Part shown: positions 36,585 through 46,296 of the stretch, one piece after another
Layout: each line of letters opens with the position of its first letter
Position numbering within the stretch: position 1 is the first letter of the stretch
DNA from: Labilithrix sp.
GTDB taxonomy: Bacteria > Myxococcota_A > Polyangia > Polyangiales > Polyangiaceae
Reading direction: 5' to 3'
DNA length: 64,000 nt
Assembly (NCBI GenBank): GCA_019637225.1
Contig: JAHBWC010000004.1
Location: 1-64,000, forward strand
Program-made: the position numbers and the translations under genes
The notes under the pieces: model-generated
What the model was told of the DNA's origin: nothing
The model's database searches: none
Seen by the model: only the letters and a program-made list of their open reading frames with translations

Positions 36585-37094
36585 GTGACACAAGCATTCG
36601 GTATGGGGGGGCGCACACGCGATATCGAACCGAGCTCGAGGCGCGGAGCCGATCCGCGCGCCGCGAGCGACGCGATCGCCGGCGCAGGTGAGGGCTCGGC
36701 GCGACGTCTCCACGCGCGCGCGCCGGCCGTTCTCGAGCGCGAGCTCCGGCGGCTCGCCGAGACGCTTCGGGTGCCGCTCTCGAACCTCGTGCGCGCGCTC
36801 GTCGAGGACGCGGTCGCCGTCGCGGATCACGCGAGCGAGGGCCTCGAGGTCCGCCTGCGGAGGCTCGCGACGAGCCTCGGGCACGAGCGCGGCAAGCTTC
36901 GCCGGCGCGTGATGCCCGATCCGCTCGACGGCGTCGTCGCGTTTCAGCCGGTGAAGCTCGCGCAGGCGGCGAGCTGCGCCAAGTGCACGACCGAGCTGCG
37001 CCGCGGACAGAGCGCCAGCCTCGGCCTCCGCGACGAGGCGCGGCCGAGCGGCGTCCGCGTCTTCGTCTGCGGCGCCTGCGTCCCCGCTGACTGA
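36585..37094 (+). CDS. small hypothetical protein with an RHH-like helix pair and a C-terminal Cys4 zinc ribbon
   Basis: 169 residues from GTG 36585 (AAGG four bases upstream); ATG 36603 is an alternative. The N-terminal 40 residues are disordered. Residues about 45-80 (VLERELRRLAETLRVPLSNLVRALVEDAV) look like a ribbon-helix-helix-type or short DNA-binding motif. The end has CAKC, then CGAC 30-some residues later, giving a likely Cys4 zinc site. I do not recognise the family. It ends 16 bases before the convergent FHA-GAF activator gene. Confidence 0.65.
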   Translation: MTQAFGMGGRTRDIEPSSRRGADPRAASDAIAGAGEGSARRLHARAPAVLERELRRLAETLRVPLSNLVRALVEDAVAVADHASEGLEVRLRRLATSLGHERGKLRRRVMPDPLDGVVAFQPVKLAQAASCAKCTTELRRGQSASLGLRDEARPSGVRVFVCGACVPAD

Positions 37095-37109
37095 TCGCCG
37101 GCGGCGGGG

Positions 37110-39005
<1,896 letters not shown>

Positions 39006-39210
39006 GCGAGTCCAGACGTCGCCGGATGGGATTGATCCCACCGGGAGCTAGTGCCGGAGGATATCGCAAAAGCAGAACATCGTCGCCGGGATCGACGAGG
39101 TGGCAACCGCGACGGCGGTCTGTGTAGAATGGCCAGCACGTCGCTGCTCCGGCCGCTCCGGCCGGACCGTTGCCCGGCTTTTCGGGCCGAACTTTGCGGA
39201 GGTGGACTCG

Positions 39211-39387
39211 ATGCGTAGGTTCTTCGTGCTCTTCACGATCGGTGCTGCTTTCGCCGCGCTGGGAGCTGTGGCCTGTGGTGACGGGAACAAGCCGCCGCCG
39301 CTGACACCGGACACCGAACACCCGCCGACGACGGACACGGCCGCCGAGGCAGGCGCTCCGTCGACGGACACCCCGCCGGCGAACTGA
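39211..39387 (+). CDS. small lipoprotein of unknown function
   Basis: 58 residues; ATG 39211 has GGAGG eight bases before it. Signal peptide with lipobox (FAALGAVAC, Cys22), then an unstructured Pro/Thr/Asp/Glu tail (GDGNKPPPLTPDTEH to the end). No fold is possible beyond the anchor. Such short acidic lipoproteins are common in Myxococcota; role unknown. A TAGAAT box lies at 39125-39130 but is far (80 bases) upstream. Confidence 0.65.
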   Translation: MRRFFVLFTIGAAFAALGAVACGDGNKPPPLTPDTEHPPTTDTAAEAGAPSTDTPPAN

Positions 39388-39469
39388 CGCCCGAGGTCGC
39401 CGGCGCCGCCCTCTCCCGAGCGCGGCGCGGCGACTCTGCGGACGCCCGGTCCCTCACGGACTCGGGACG

Positions 39470-40798
39470 CTAGAACGTGCCGACCGCCGTCAAGAGCGCG
39501 CCGGGAGGCGGGGCGTTCAGGCGCGGGTCGGGCCCCACCATGTTCGTGATGCTCCGGCTCGACGCCGACGTCTGTACCGTCGGCGGCGTGAGCGCCGGGA
39601 TGGGCGAGACGGCGAAGTCGAACGGCGGCTTCCACGCTCCGTTCGTCGGATGCGTCCCGTCGTCGTCCTTCATGTCCCAGGTGAACGCGCCGGCGAGCGC
39701 GACGCCCGCGAGGCCGCCGATCGAGGGGCCGATGAGGCCGCGCTTCACGACCGGGTTGTCGACGAAGAGGTAGAACGGGAAGACGAGGCAGCCGGCGAGG
39801 GCGCCGAGGCCGTACCCGAGCCACATGTACTTCTGCGAGTTGAACGACGGCGTGTGCAGGATGCTGATCGCTCCGCCGCCGACGATGCCGACGTTGTAGC
39901 CGATGAGGCCGGCCACGCTGGAGCCGTCCTTCCAGTCGTCGTGCCGTCCCTGCACCGCGATGCCGAACATCGATCCGCTGAGCGCGCCCCAGGCCGCGCC
40001 GCTCCCGATGAACGTCATGCTGCGCGGATCGGGCCGGAGCCACTCGCCGAAGGCCCAGCCGCCGATGCCGCCGCCCGTGGCCATGATCCACGTCACCGTG
40101 GTCTGCGTCTGGAATGACCAGTCGCGGTTGTCGTCGCGCGTGTACTGCCACTGCGTCCCGGCGATCGCGATGCCCTCGACGCCACCGAGGACCAGGCCGG
40201 TCGCGGTCGCGGCGGGCACGCCGCGGTGGAGCGGACCGCCCTGGCTGTCCCAGAGCCAGACGCCCACCGGCGCGGCGGCGCCGAAGAGGAGGGGCATGAC
40301 GACCGCGGGGCCCGGATCGTCGATCTTGAAGAGCGCGTCGAGCCAGATGCCCGTGCCGACGCCGTAGAGCCCGCTCGTGATGTAGAGGGCGAGCATCTCG
40401 CCGTTGCCGCGCGTGTTCGAGACCGGCGGCGGAGGCGGCGGCTGCTGCGGATACCCGTAGGGCTGCTGCGGGTAGGGCTGCTGCGGGTAAGGCTGCTGCG
40501 GGTAGGGCTGCTGGGGGTATGGCTGCTGTGGGTAAGGCTGCTGCGGGTAGGGCTGCTGGGGGTAAGGCTGCTGCGGGTAAGGCTGCTGGGGGTAAGGCTG
40601 CTGGGGGTAAGGCTGCTGCTGCTGCGGGTAAGGCTGCTGCTGCGGGTAAGGCTGCTGCTGCTGCGGGTAGGGGCCCGGCTGCGGCGGATAGGGCGGCTGC
40701 TGCGCGTTGGCGTCGGAGACGCCGAGCGCGACCGCCGCGAGGACGGCGGAGCGTAGCCACGTCGAGCGAGAGCGCGAAGACAAGGGGGAGCCGAGCAT
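39470..40798 (-). CDS. membrane protein with long PQQPY repeat
   Basis: 442 residues from ATG 40798. A signal peptide ([18 protein letters not shown]) precedes a Gln/Pro/Tyr-rich stretch (about 33-125) built from PQQPY units. After a PPPPPP spacer comes a membrane domain with about six hydrophobic helices (for example [93 protein letters not shown]). No enzyme motif. The repeat may form a flexible, glutamine-rich spacer outside or in the periplasm. I do not recognise the family. Confidence 0.7.
   Translation of the reverse strand: MLGSPLSSRSRSTWLRSAVLAAVALGVSDANAQQPPYPPQPGPYPQQQQPYPQQQPYPQQQQPYPQQPYPQQPYPQQPYPQQPYPQQPYPQQPYPQQPYPQQPYPQQPYPQQPYGYPQQPPPPPPVSNTRGNGEMLALYITSGLYGVGTGIWLDALFKIDDPGPAVVMPLLFGAAAPVGVWLWDSQGGPLHRGVPAATATGLVLGGVEGIAIAGTQWQYTRDDNRDWSFQTQTTVTWIMATGGGIGGWAFGEWLRPDPRSMTFIGSGAAWGALSGSMFGIAVQGRHDDWKDGSSVAGLIGYNVGIVGGGAISILHTPSFNSQKYMWLGYGLGALAGCLVFPFYLFVDNPVVKRGLIGPSIGGLAGVALAGAFTWDMKDDDGTHPTNGAWKPPFDFAVSPIPALTPPTVQTSASSRSITNMVGPDPRLNAPPPGALLTAVGTF
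40461..40670 (-). repeat. tandem 15-bp repeat encoding PQQPY
   Basis: On the plus strand: ten consecutive 15-base units (ggctgctgcgggtaa and variants) from 40461 to 40610, followed by three expanded units of 21, 18 and 21 bases with extra CTG triplets. The near-identity of units and the triplet additions point to replication slippage, so length may vary among strains. Confidence 0.9.
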
Positions 40799-41019
40799 GA
40801 GCTTCGGATCGGAGGGTAGTGGATGCGGGCCGTCCGGTCGAGGTCGCTCCCGGAGCGCGAGGGCCCGCGCATCTCGTGTCGACCCAACGCGGGCGCTCGA
40901 GTGGCGTACCAGGAGGCGCGCGGCGGTTGGTCGCGCCAGGGCCTGCGGCGTGCCGGGCGCGGCCTTCTGCGAGCCCAGCGCGGCTTCCGCGAGGCGCGCG
41001 GTCGGCGTAGAGGTCCGGC

Positions 41020-41481
41020 GTGCGCTACGTGAAGGAGTCGAGCTTCCCGGTGAGCGCGGAGGTGCTGTGGCACTTCCACGAGCGACCCGACGCGCTCGCG
41101 CTCCTCACGCCGCCGTGGCCGCGGACGGAGATCGTGGAGGCGCCGGCGTCGCTCGAGGTGGGGACGCGCGTGGTGCTCCGCGTGAAGCTCGGGCCGCTCT
41201 GGCAGACGATCGAGGCCGAGCACATCGCGTACGAGCGCGGCCGGATGTTCGCGGATCGGATGGTGAGAGGTCCCTTCGCGCGCTGGGTGCATCGCCACGT
41301 CGTCACGGCGCGGGGGCTCTCCGAGAGCACGCTCAGGGACGAGGTCGATTACGAGCTGCCGCTCGGCCGACTCGGTGGCCTCGTCGTCGCGCCGCTCGTG
41401 CGGCGCGAGCTCGAACGGCTCTTCGCGTATCGCCACGACGTGACACGTCGCGAGTGCCTCGCCGCCTTCGTTACGCGGTAG
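41020..41481 (+). CDS. SRPBCC (START/Bet v1-like) domain protein
   Basis: 153 residues from GTG 41020. The pattern of a polyketide-cyclase/START-like beta-helix-grip fold: [26 protein letters not shown] at the start, then [15 protein letters not shown], a beta-meander ([39 protein letters not shown]) and a long C-terminal helix ([15 protein letters not shown]). Such proteins bind hydrophobic ligands. Close relatives are annotated as cell-division-inhibitor-like or coenzyme-Q-binding; no firmer call is possible. Confidence 0.75.
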   Translation: MRYVKESSFPVSAEVLWHFHERPDALALLTPPWPRTEIVEAPASLEVGTRVVLRVKLGPLWQTIEAEHIAYERGRMFADRMVRGPFARWVHRHVVTARGLSESTLRDEVDYELPLGRLGGLVVAPLVRRELERLFAYRHDVTRRECLAAFVTR

Positions 41482-41499
41482 GCGCTCGGCGTGACCACA

Positions 41500-41519
41500 G
41501 TTCGGCGCGCGAGCCGAAC
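41500..41519. terminator. candidate bidirectional terminator hairpin
   Basis: GTTCGGC and GCCGAAC form a perfect 7-base stem around a 6-base loop (GCGCGA), between the convergent SRPBCC and deiminase genes. There is no T-run, so it would be a weak or factor-assisted stop. Confidence 0.35.
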
Positions 41520-41600
41520 GTCTGGGCCGCTCGCCAACCGGGGGGCCCGAACCGCCGGCGCCGGTCGCACCCGAGATGGAGGCCAGGCTCCGCGAGAAGA

Positions 41601-42578
41601 TCAGTCCTCGGCGGCGGGCGTTCGTCGCCGGAAGATGCCGACGAGGCAGCCGAGCCCGCCGCCGCACTTGAGGTATTCACCGATCTCGAGCGCGTCGGGA
41701 GACCATCCGGTGCGCCGGTAGCGATCGGCGGCGCGCGGCGCGCCCGCGGGCATGACGAACTTTCCGCCGTCGAGCACGACCAGGTTCATCGCGCGGCTGA
41801 GCGTCAGCTCGTCGTCCTCCTCCAGGATCGCGACGTAGATGCCGTGGGCGCGCAGCACGGTCTCGATCTCCGTCCCCTCGGCGCGAGCGTGCAAGATGGC
41901 GCAGCCGGGCTCGACGAGTGTCACGGCGCCGAGGAGGTGCTGGATGCGCGGCGGGACGGCCACGCGGATGGCCGTCGCGCCGATCGTCGAGAGGACGTGT
42001 TCGACCTGCGCCGCTCCCTCTTCATTCGTGCGGCCGAGCCCGATCAGCACCGTTCGGTCGTCGAGCCACAGCGCGTCGGCTCCTTCGAAGCAGCCACGTC
42101 CGTGGACCGTGGCGAGGATCGGCGCTCCGAGCTCGGCGAGGCGCGCGGCGACGATGCGGGCCTCGCCGGCGCGCTGGTGTGCGGCCGGTCGAGCGATGAT
42201 CGCGCCCTCCGGGGTCATGAAGAAGAGGTCGCGCATGAACACGATGTTGGGCGGCGCCTCGGCGTCGCAGACCCAGTGGACGCTGACTCCGTGCGCGCGG
42301 AAGTAGCCTTCGATGAGGAGAGCCTGGGCCCGCATGCGTCTCAGGTCTGGCCGCTCGAGCAGCAGGTCCTCGTCGGCAGGGCGGCGTGAGACGAGCGTGT
42401 CCGGCGGCCAGCCCATGACGACCTCGAGCAAGGGCGCGGTCTCGGACGCGTACCCGCAGCTCCGCCAGATTCGGCCCTCCTCGACGTCGGCGCGATGCGA
42501 TCGAGTGCGCGTCCGGAAGCCTGGGCCTCCGAGCGTCGCGGGCAGCCGCGGCGTGGTCGCGTCATCGCCAGGACGCAT
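41601..42578 (-). CDS. amidinotransferase / arginine-deiminase-superfamily protein
   Basis: 325 residues from ATG 42578. The guanidine-modifying (GME) fold shows in order: NIVFMRDLFFMTP (substrate Asp), GRGCFEGADALWLDD (the EGGD-like site), RIQHLLGAVTLVEPG (catalytic His), and CGGGLGCLVG near the end with the likely nucleophile Cys. Enzymes of this family hydrolyse or transfer the amidino group of arginine or of related guanidines. The residue pattern is closer to hydrolases (ADI/DDAH) than to glycine amidinotransferase. It starts within the sulfotransferase gene (17-base overlap), so it is made together with it. Substrate unknown. Confidence 0.8.
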   Translation of the reverse strand: MRPGDDATTPRLPATLGGPGFRTRTRSHRADVEEGRIWRSCGYASETAPLLEVVMGWPPDTLVSRRPADEDLLLERPDLRRMRAQALLIEGYFRAHGVSVHWVCDAEAPPNIVFMRDLFFMTPEGAIIARPAAHQRAGEARIVAARLAELGAPILATVHGRGCFEGADALWLDDRTVLIGLGRTNEEGAAQVEHVLSTIGATAIRVAVPPRIQHLLGAVTLVEPGCAILHARAEGTEIETVLRAHGIYVAILEEDDELTLSRAMNLVVLDGGKFVMPAGAPRAADRYRRTGWSPDALEIGEYLKCGGGLGCLVGIFRRRTPAAED

Positions 42579-43830
42579 CGTCGTCTCCGTATCCGAGCTC
42601 TGTCGCGACGGAGCGCACGCTCTCGCTCGCGAGGAGCGGCGTGAGCTCGTCTTCTCGATCTCTCCAGCGAAAGGGGCGCGGCGCCGTTGTCGACATCACC
42701 TGCGGGAGCTCGCCCGGCTCCGTGCGCGCGCACATGCCAATCCACTCGCGGACGCGATCGCGCGTCATCCGAGCAACGGCGCCCGGCGCGACGAAGTCCT
42801 CGAAGCGGACGCGAAGGGCCTCGACCCCCGTGGCGGCGAGGCTCCGCAGGATGGCTCGGTGCGCCGACGCCCACTGGAACGCGCACACCTCGCCAATGTC
42901 GGCTCCGGCGACCTCCTCCCATCCGGGAGGGAGATCGAACTTCCACCACGAGCGGCCCCACGTCGGGTGAAGGTCGGTGTACCCGCGGATGCGCAGACGG
43001 TCGGGCAGGTGTCGCGAGAAGAACTCGTGATGCGCCCAGCCGTCGAGGAGGCCGTTGATGCTCGCGGCGGGGTTGCGCACCAGGTGGATCACGCGGAGGC
43101 GCGCCGAGCGGAAGAGCGCCCGATAGAAGCCCAGCTGATAGCCCGCGCTCGGCGTCTTCAGGACGAGCGTCTGCTCGCTCAGCGCGTCGGGCGCCGCGCG
43201 CTCCCACGGGACGACGAGGATGAACGGCGGCTCCTCCACCAGTCGGGGTCCTGGCGGTCCGTCCGGGAGCTCGAGTCCCGGCACGAGCGTACGAACGAGC
43301 TTCGCGGGCACGTCGTAGCGGTACGGCGAGACGCACGGGTGATGCTGCGCGATCCGATCGACGAACCGCACCGAGAACCGGTCGAGATCGAGGGGCGCGC
43401 CACGGCGATAGCCGACGTCACGGAGGCTCGCCGTGACGCAGGTGCCGACGTCGGTGGGCTCGAACGCCTCGTCCGGCCACTCCATTTCGAGCCGCCACAG
43501 CCAGTCGGCGGCGAGCTGCGCGACGTTCAGCGGCTCCGACGCAGGCGCAGGTCGACCGACGTCGCGCGCGAGCAGATCGTCGAGCGCGCGGCCTCTCGGG
43601 ACGTCGTGCGCCGTGAGCGCGTCCGATGGCCCGTCGGCGCCGGAGGCACCCGTCATGAGCCCGACCTTACGGAGGAGCGGGTTCGGCTCGCCGCGCAGGT
43701 GCAAGAGCTCCCCCGAGCGCCGGAGCCACTCGGCGAAGAGACTCGAGCCGCTCCGCGAGGCCGACGCGATCAGCACGACGTCGCGGACGCGATCGCGGAA
43801 CAGCGCATCCGCTGCGGGCCGCATCGTCAT
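42562..43830 (-). CDS. sulfotransferase family protein
   Basis: 422 residues. The PAPS site: SASRSGSSLFAEWL (about 23-36) binds the 5' phosphosulfate, and HLVRNPAASINGLL binds the 3' phosphate. ETLVLKTPSAG-like (QTLVLKTPSAGYQLG) and FEDFVAPG also match. No signal peptide: the enzyme transfers sulfate from PAPS to an alcohol, amine or phenol in the cytosol. ATG 43830 overlaps the stop of a 39-codon ORF (ATGA), and its 3' end overlaps the deiminase gene by 17 bases. Hence the three form one translational unit. PAPS-making genes are not in the window. Confidence 0.85.
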   Translation of the reverse strand: MTMRPAADALFRDRVRDVVLIASASRSGSSLFAEWLRRSGELLHLRGEPNPLLRKVGLMTGASGADGPSDALTAHDVPRGRALDDLLARDVGRPAPASEPLNVAQLAADWLWRLEMEWPDEAFEPTDVGTCVTASLRDVGYRRGAPLDLDRFSVRFVDRIAQHHPCVSPYRYDVPAKLVRTLVPGLELPDGPPGPRLVEEPPFILVVPWERAAPDALSEQTLVLKTPSAGYQLGFYRALFRSARLRVIHLVRNPAASINGLLDGWAHHEFFSRHLPDRLRIRGYTDLHPTWGRSWWKFDLPPGWEEVAGADIGEVCAFQWASAHRAILRSLAATGVEALRVRFEDFVAPGAVARMTRDRVREWIGMCARTEPGELPQVMSTTAPRPFRWRDREDELTPLLASESVRSVATELGYGDDDASWR

Positions 43831-43946
43831 CCGACCTCGGCGAGGACGACCTCGGCGATCTCGGGACGGCGGAGCTCCGGCGCGACCTCGACAGGCCGGC
43901 GCGAGCGGCGGACGAACCCGTCGCGCGAGGCCGACTCGAATCCCAT
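43827..43946 (-). CDS. candidate small ORF (39 codons) leading the sulfotransferase-deiminase operon
   Basis: ATG 43946 opens a 39-residue frame, MGFESASRDGFVRRSRRP then VEVAPELRRPEIAEVVLAEVG, whose stop overlaps the sulfotransferase start as ATGA. About nine in ten third codon positions are G or C, as in the real genes here. No clear Shine-Dalgarno; an ATG eight codons further upstream (43970) is also in frame. Nothing like it is recognised. Its N-terminal half is Arg-rich and the second half is a run of alternating hydrophobic and acidic residues. It could be a modified peptide substrate of the two enzymes, a regulatory leader ORF, or chance. Confidence 0.35.
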   Translation of the reverse strand: MGFESASRDGFVRRSRRPVEVAPELRRPEIAEVVLAEVG

Positions 43947-44064
43947 CCCGGACGTGCGACGAAGCCGCATCGGTTCGGGACGAGCATGCCGCGTGCCTGT
44001 TCGTCTCCGAACGCCGGCGCGGAGCCTGGCGTCGTGTCCCGGTGCGCGCGGCCTCGGCGCGGCG

Positions 44065-45120
44065 TCAGGCCGGCGCGCCGGCGCGCAGCTTCGGCATGCT
44101 CTCGAACTCGGCGGTGAGCTCGCGGCTCATGAGGTCCCTGACCGCGTCGAGCGCGGGCTTGTCCTCGTAGAGCACGCGGTACGTCTCGGTGATGATCGGC
44201 AGCTCGACGCCGAGCCGCTTGCCGAGATCGAACGCGCTCTTCGCGGTCTTCACGCCCTCGGCGACGTGGCCGAGGCCGGTGAGGATGTCGGGCAGCTTGC
44301 GCCCCTTGCCGAGCTCGAGCCCGACGGTGCGGTTGCGCGAGAGCTCGCCGCAGCACGTGAGGACGAGGTCGCCCATGCCGGCCAGGCCCGCCAGCGTGAT
44401 TGCCTCGCCGCCGCGCGCGAGCGAGAGCTTCACCATCTCCGAGAGCCCGCGCGTGATGAGCATGGCGCGCGTGTTGTGGCCGAAGCCGAGCCCGTCCGCG
44501 GCGCCGGCCGCGATCGCGATCACGTTCTTGATCGCGCCGCCGCACTCGACTCCGGGGATGTCCTTGCTCGCGTAGGTGCGCATGTAGGATGCATGAAATC
44601 GATGCATCACGTGCTCGCGCACGCGATCGTCCTCCGACGCGATCACGACCCCCGTGGGCAGCCCGGCGGCGAGCTCCTTCGCGAACGAGGGCCCGCTGAG
44701 GAAGGCGAACTGCCGGTGCGTCTCGCCGGGGAGCTCGGCCGCGAGGATCTCGTCGATGAACGTGAGCGAGTCGTTCTCGATCCCCTTGGTCGCGCTGACG
44801 ATCGGCGCTTCCTTCGGCACCTTCCGGGCGACGAGCTGAGCGACTTCGCGCGTGGCGTGGCTCGGGGCGACGAACACGACCATCGAAGCGCCGTGGAGCG
44901 CCTCTTCGGGGTCGACCGTGGCCGAGAGCGTGGCCGGGAGCTCCGCGCTCGGGAGGTAGCGCCCGTTCTTGTGCTCCTCGTTGATCTGGGCGACGAGGTC
45001 GGGCCGCCGGCAGTACATCGCGACCGGGTCTCCCTTGTCCGCGAGGACCTTGGCGAGCGCAGTTCCCCACGCGCCCGCTCCGAGGACCGCAACCTTTCGC
45101 TCCGCCGCTGCGCTCGTCAT
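44065..45120 (-). CDS. gpsA: glycerol-3-phosphate dehydrogenase [NAD(P)+]
   Basis: 351 residues from ATG 45120. Rossmann motif VAVLGAGAWGTALAKVLADKG (10-30), VVFVAPSHATREV, SATKGIEN, LSGPSFAKELAAGLPTGVV and the C-domain with the catalytic Lys in CGGAIKNVIAIAAGAADGLGFG, then AGMGDLVLTC and RNRTVGLELGKG. It reduces dihydroxyacetone phosphate to sn-glycerol 3-phosphate for phospholipid synthesis. The last dozen residues (MPKLRAGAPA) are variable. Divergent from the lepB operon. Confidence 0.97.
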   Translation of the reverse strand: MTSAAAERKVAVLGAGAWGTALAKVLADKGDPVAMYCRRPDLVAQINEEHKNGRYLPSAELPATLSATVDPEEALHGASMVVFVAPSHATREVAQLVARKVPKEAPIVSATKGIENDSLTFIDEILAAELPGETHRQFAFLSGPSFAKELAAGLPTGVVIASEDDRVREHVMHRFHASYMRTYASKDIPGVECGGAIKNVIAIAAGAADGLGFGHNTRAMLITRGLSEMVKLSLARGGEAITLAGLAGMGDLVLTCCGELSRNRTVGLELGKGRKLPDILTGLGHVAEGVKTAKSAFDLGKRLGVELPIITETYRVLYEDKPALDAVRDLMSRELTAEFESMPKLRAGAPA

Positions 45121-45234
45121 CCCGTGAACATATCGCGATCGGCCGGACGCATCTCAACTACTCGGCCGCGCGGGAACGTGAGCCACCCTTCGGGCGACTC
45201 ACGTTGGCACGCCTTGTGGTAGCCTCCGGGAGCT

Positions 45235-46296
45235 TTGCAGAAGACTTCCGGTGCCTTGCTCGCCGTCGCCGTGATGGCCGCGTCGTCCGCTCTGACCCAA
45301 GGCTGCAGCTGCAATCCCGCGTGCCGTTTCCGCGGGACGATCAACCAGCCCGAGAACCTCTCGATGCGACGCTCGATGCTTCGCAAGGCGATGGGCGACT
45401 TCTGCCAGCAGATGAAGTCGCGCAACGCCCCGCTGAAGCTCGCGCCCGACTCGCCGGTGATCGGGCGATTTTATCCGAACCAGTGCACGGCGAACGAGGG
45501 CGACACCCTCAACGTCACGTTCAGCGGCTACGGCTACGCGTGGACGAACGTGACGAAGAAGACGACCTTCCTCGGCGGCGCGTCGGCCGGCTTTCGCTAC
45601 GACTTCCAGGTCACCGAGAGCGGCGACTGCGACATCTACTCGTACTTCCGGCCGGCGCGGATCGACAACACGACGTTCCAGACGCACCGGATCGAAAACC
45701 AGATGGCGTCGATGTTCGCCGGCATGTCGTCGCTCGGGAACGACTTCGGCAAGCAGACGCTCTCGAAGAAGCTGCAGGAGGGCTTCACCGTCATCGCGCA
45801 CGACGGGAGCGAGTCCAACGTCACGTTCGCGCTCGGGATCGTCCCGCTCGGCCAGAAGCCGTTCCACCCGTACCAGCTCACCCGCGGCGACGGGAAGATC
45901 ACCTACGAGAACGAACGCACCGAGATTCACCAGAATCAGCGCGACTTCGTCGGTCCCATCGTCGTCGAGGAGTCGGGCCGCGCGATCTACCTGACCGCCG
46001 CCGTGGACGGCGTCCCTGCGATCGACGTGATCGTGATGCGCAAGGCGGAAGCCGAGCAGTCGCTCCACTATTATTTCGAGTACCCGCAAGCTGGGCCGCT
46101 GGCCGGCAACCCGATGTCCTCGGAGGTCCTGGCGAACGGGAATCCGCTGAAGCGCGCGATTGTCGTCCCTCCGGGGACGTATTACGTCGTGTTCGACAAC
46201 ACGCCGACGGCAGGGCAGGTCTCGCCGACGATCAACCCGCTCGATGACCGTGCCGCGGTGGTCAACTACCTCATCCAGATCGGCGATGCCTCGTGA
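45235..46296 (+). CDS. lipoprotein of unknown function, first gene of the lepB operon
   Basis: 353 residues from TTG 45235 (GGGAG just upstream, short spacing). Signal with lipobox (SALTQGC, Cys24), then CNPAC. The mature part is beta-rich (DTLNVTFSGYGYAW, FRYDFQVTESGDCDIYSYF, AIYLTAAVDGVPAIDVIVM, YYVVFDNTP). Contrary to most lipoproteins here it has no low-complexity linker and looks like a real folded domain of about 320 residues. I do not recognise it. It overlaps lepB by four bases (GTGA), so a link with protein export or envelope maturation is possible. Confidence 0.75.
   Translation: MQKTSGALLAVAVMAASSALTQGCSCNPACRFRGTINQPENLSMRRSMLRKAMGDFCQQMKSRNAPLKLAPDSPVIGRFYPNQCTANEGDTLNVTFSGYGYAWTNVTKKTTFLGGASAGFRYDFQVTESGDCDIYSYFRPARIDNTTFQTHRIENQMASMFAGMSSLGNDFGKQTLSKKLQEGFTVIAHDGSESNVTFALGIVPLGQKPFHPYQLTRGDGKITYENERTEIHQNQRDFVGPIVVEESGRAIYLTAAVDGVPAIDVIVMRKAEAEQSLHYYFEYPQAGPLAGNPMSSEVLANGNPLKRAIVVPPGTYYVVFDNTPTAGQVSPTINPLDDRAAVVNYLIQIGDAS

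Noticed and set aside
45203-45220. TGGCAC-like box upstream of the lepB operon, possible sigma-54 site
   Set aside because: The -24 half is good (TTGGCAC) but the expected GC at -12 is missing (GG-N10-GG), so I do not call it.
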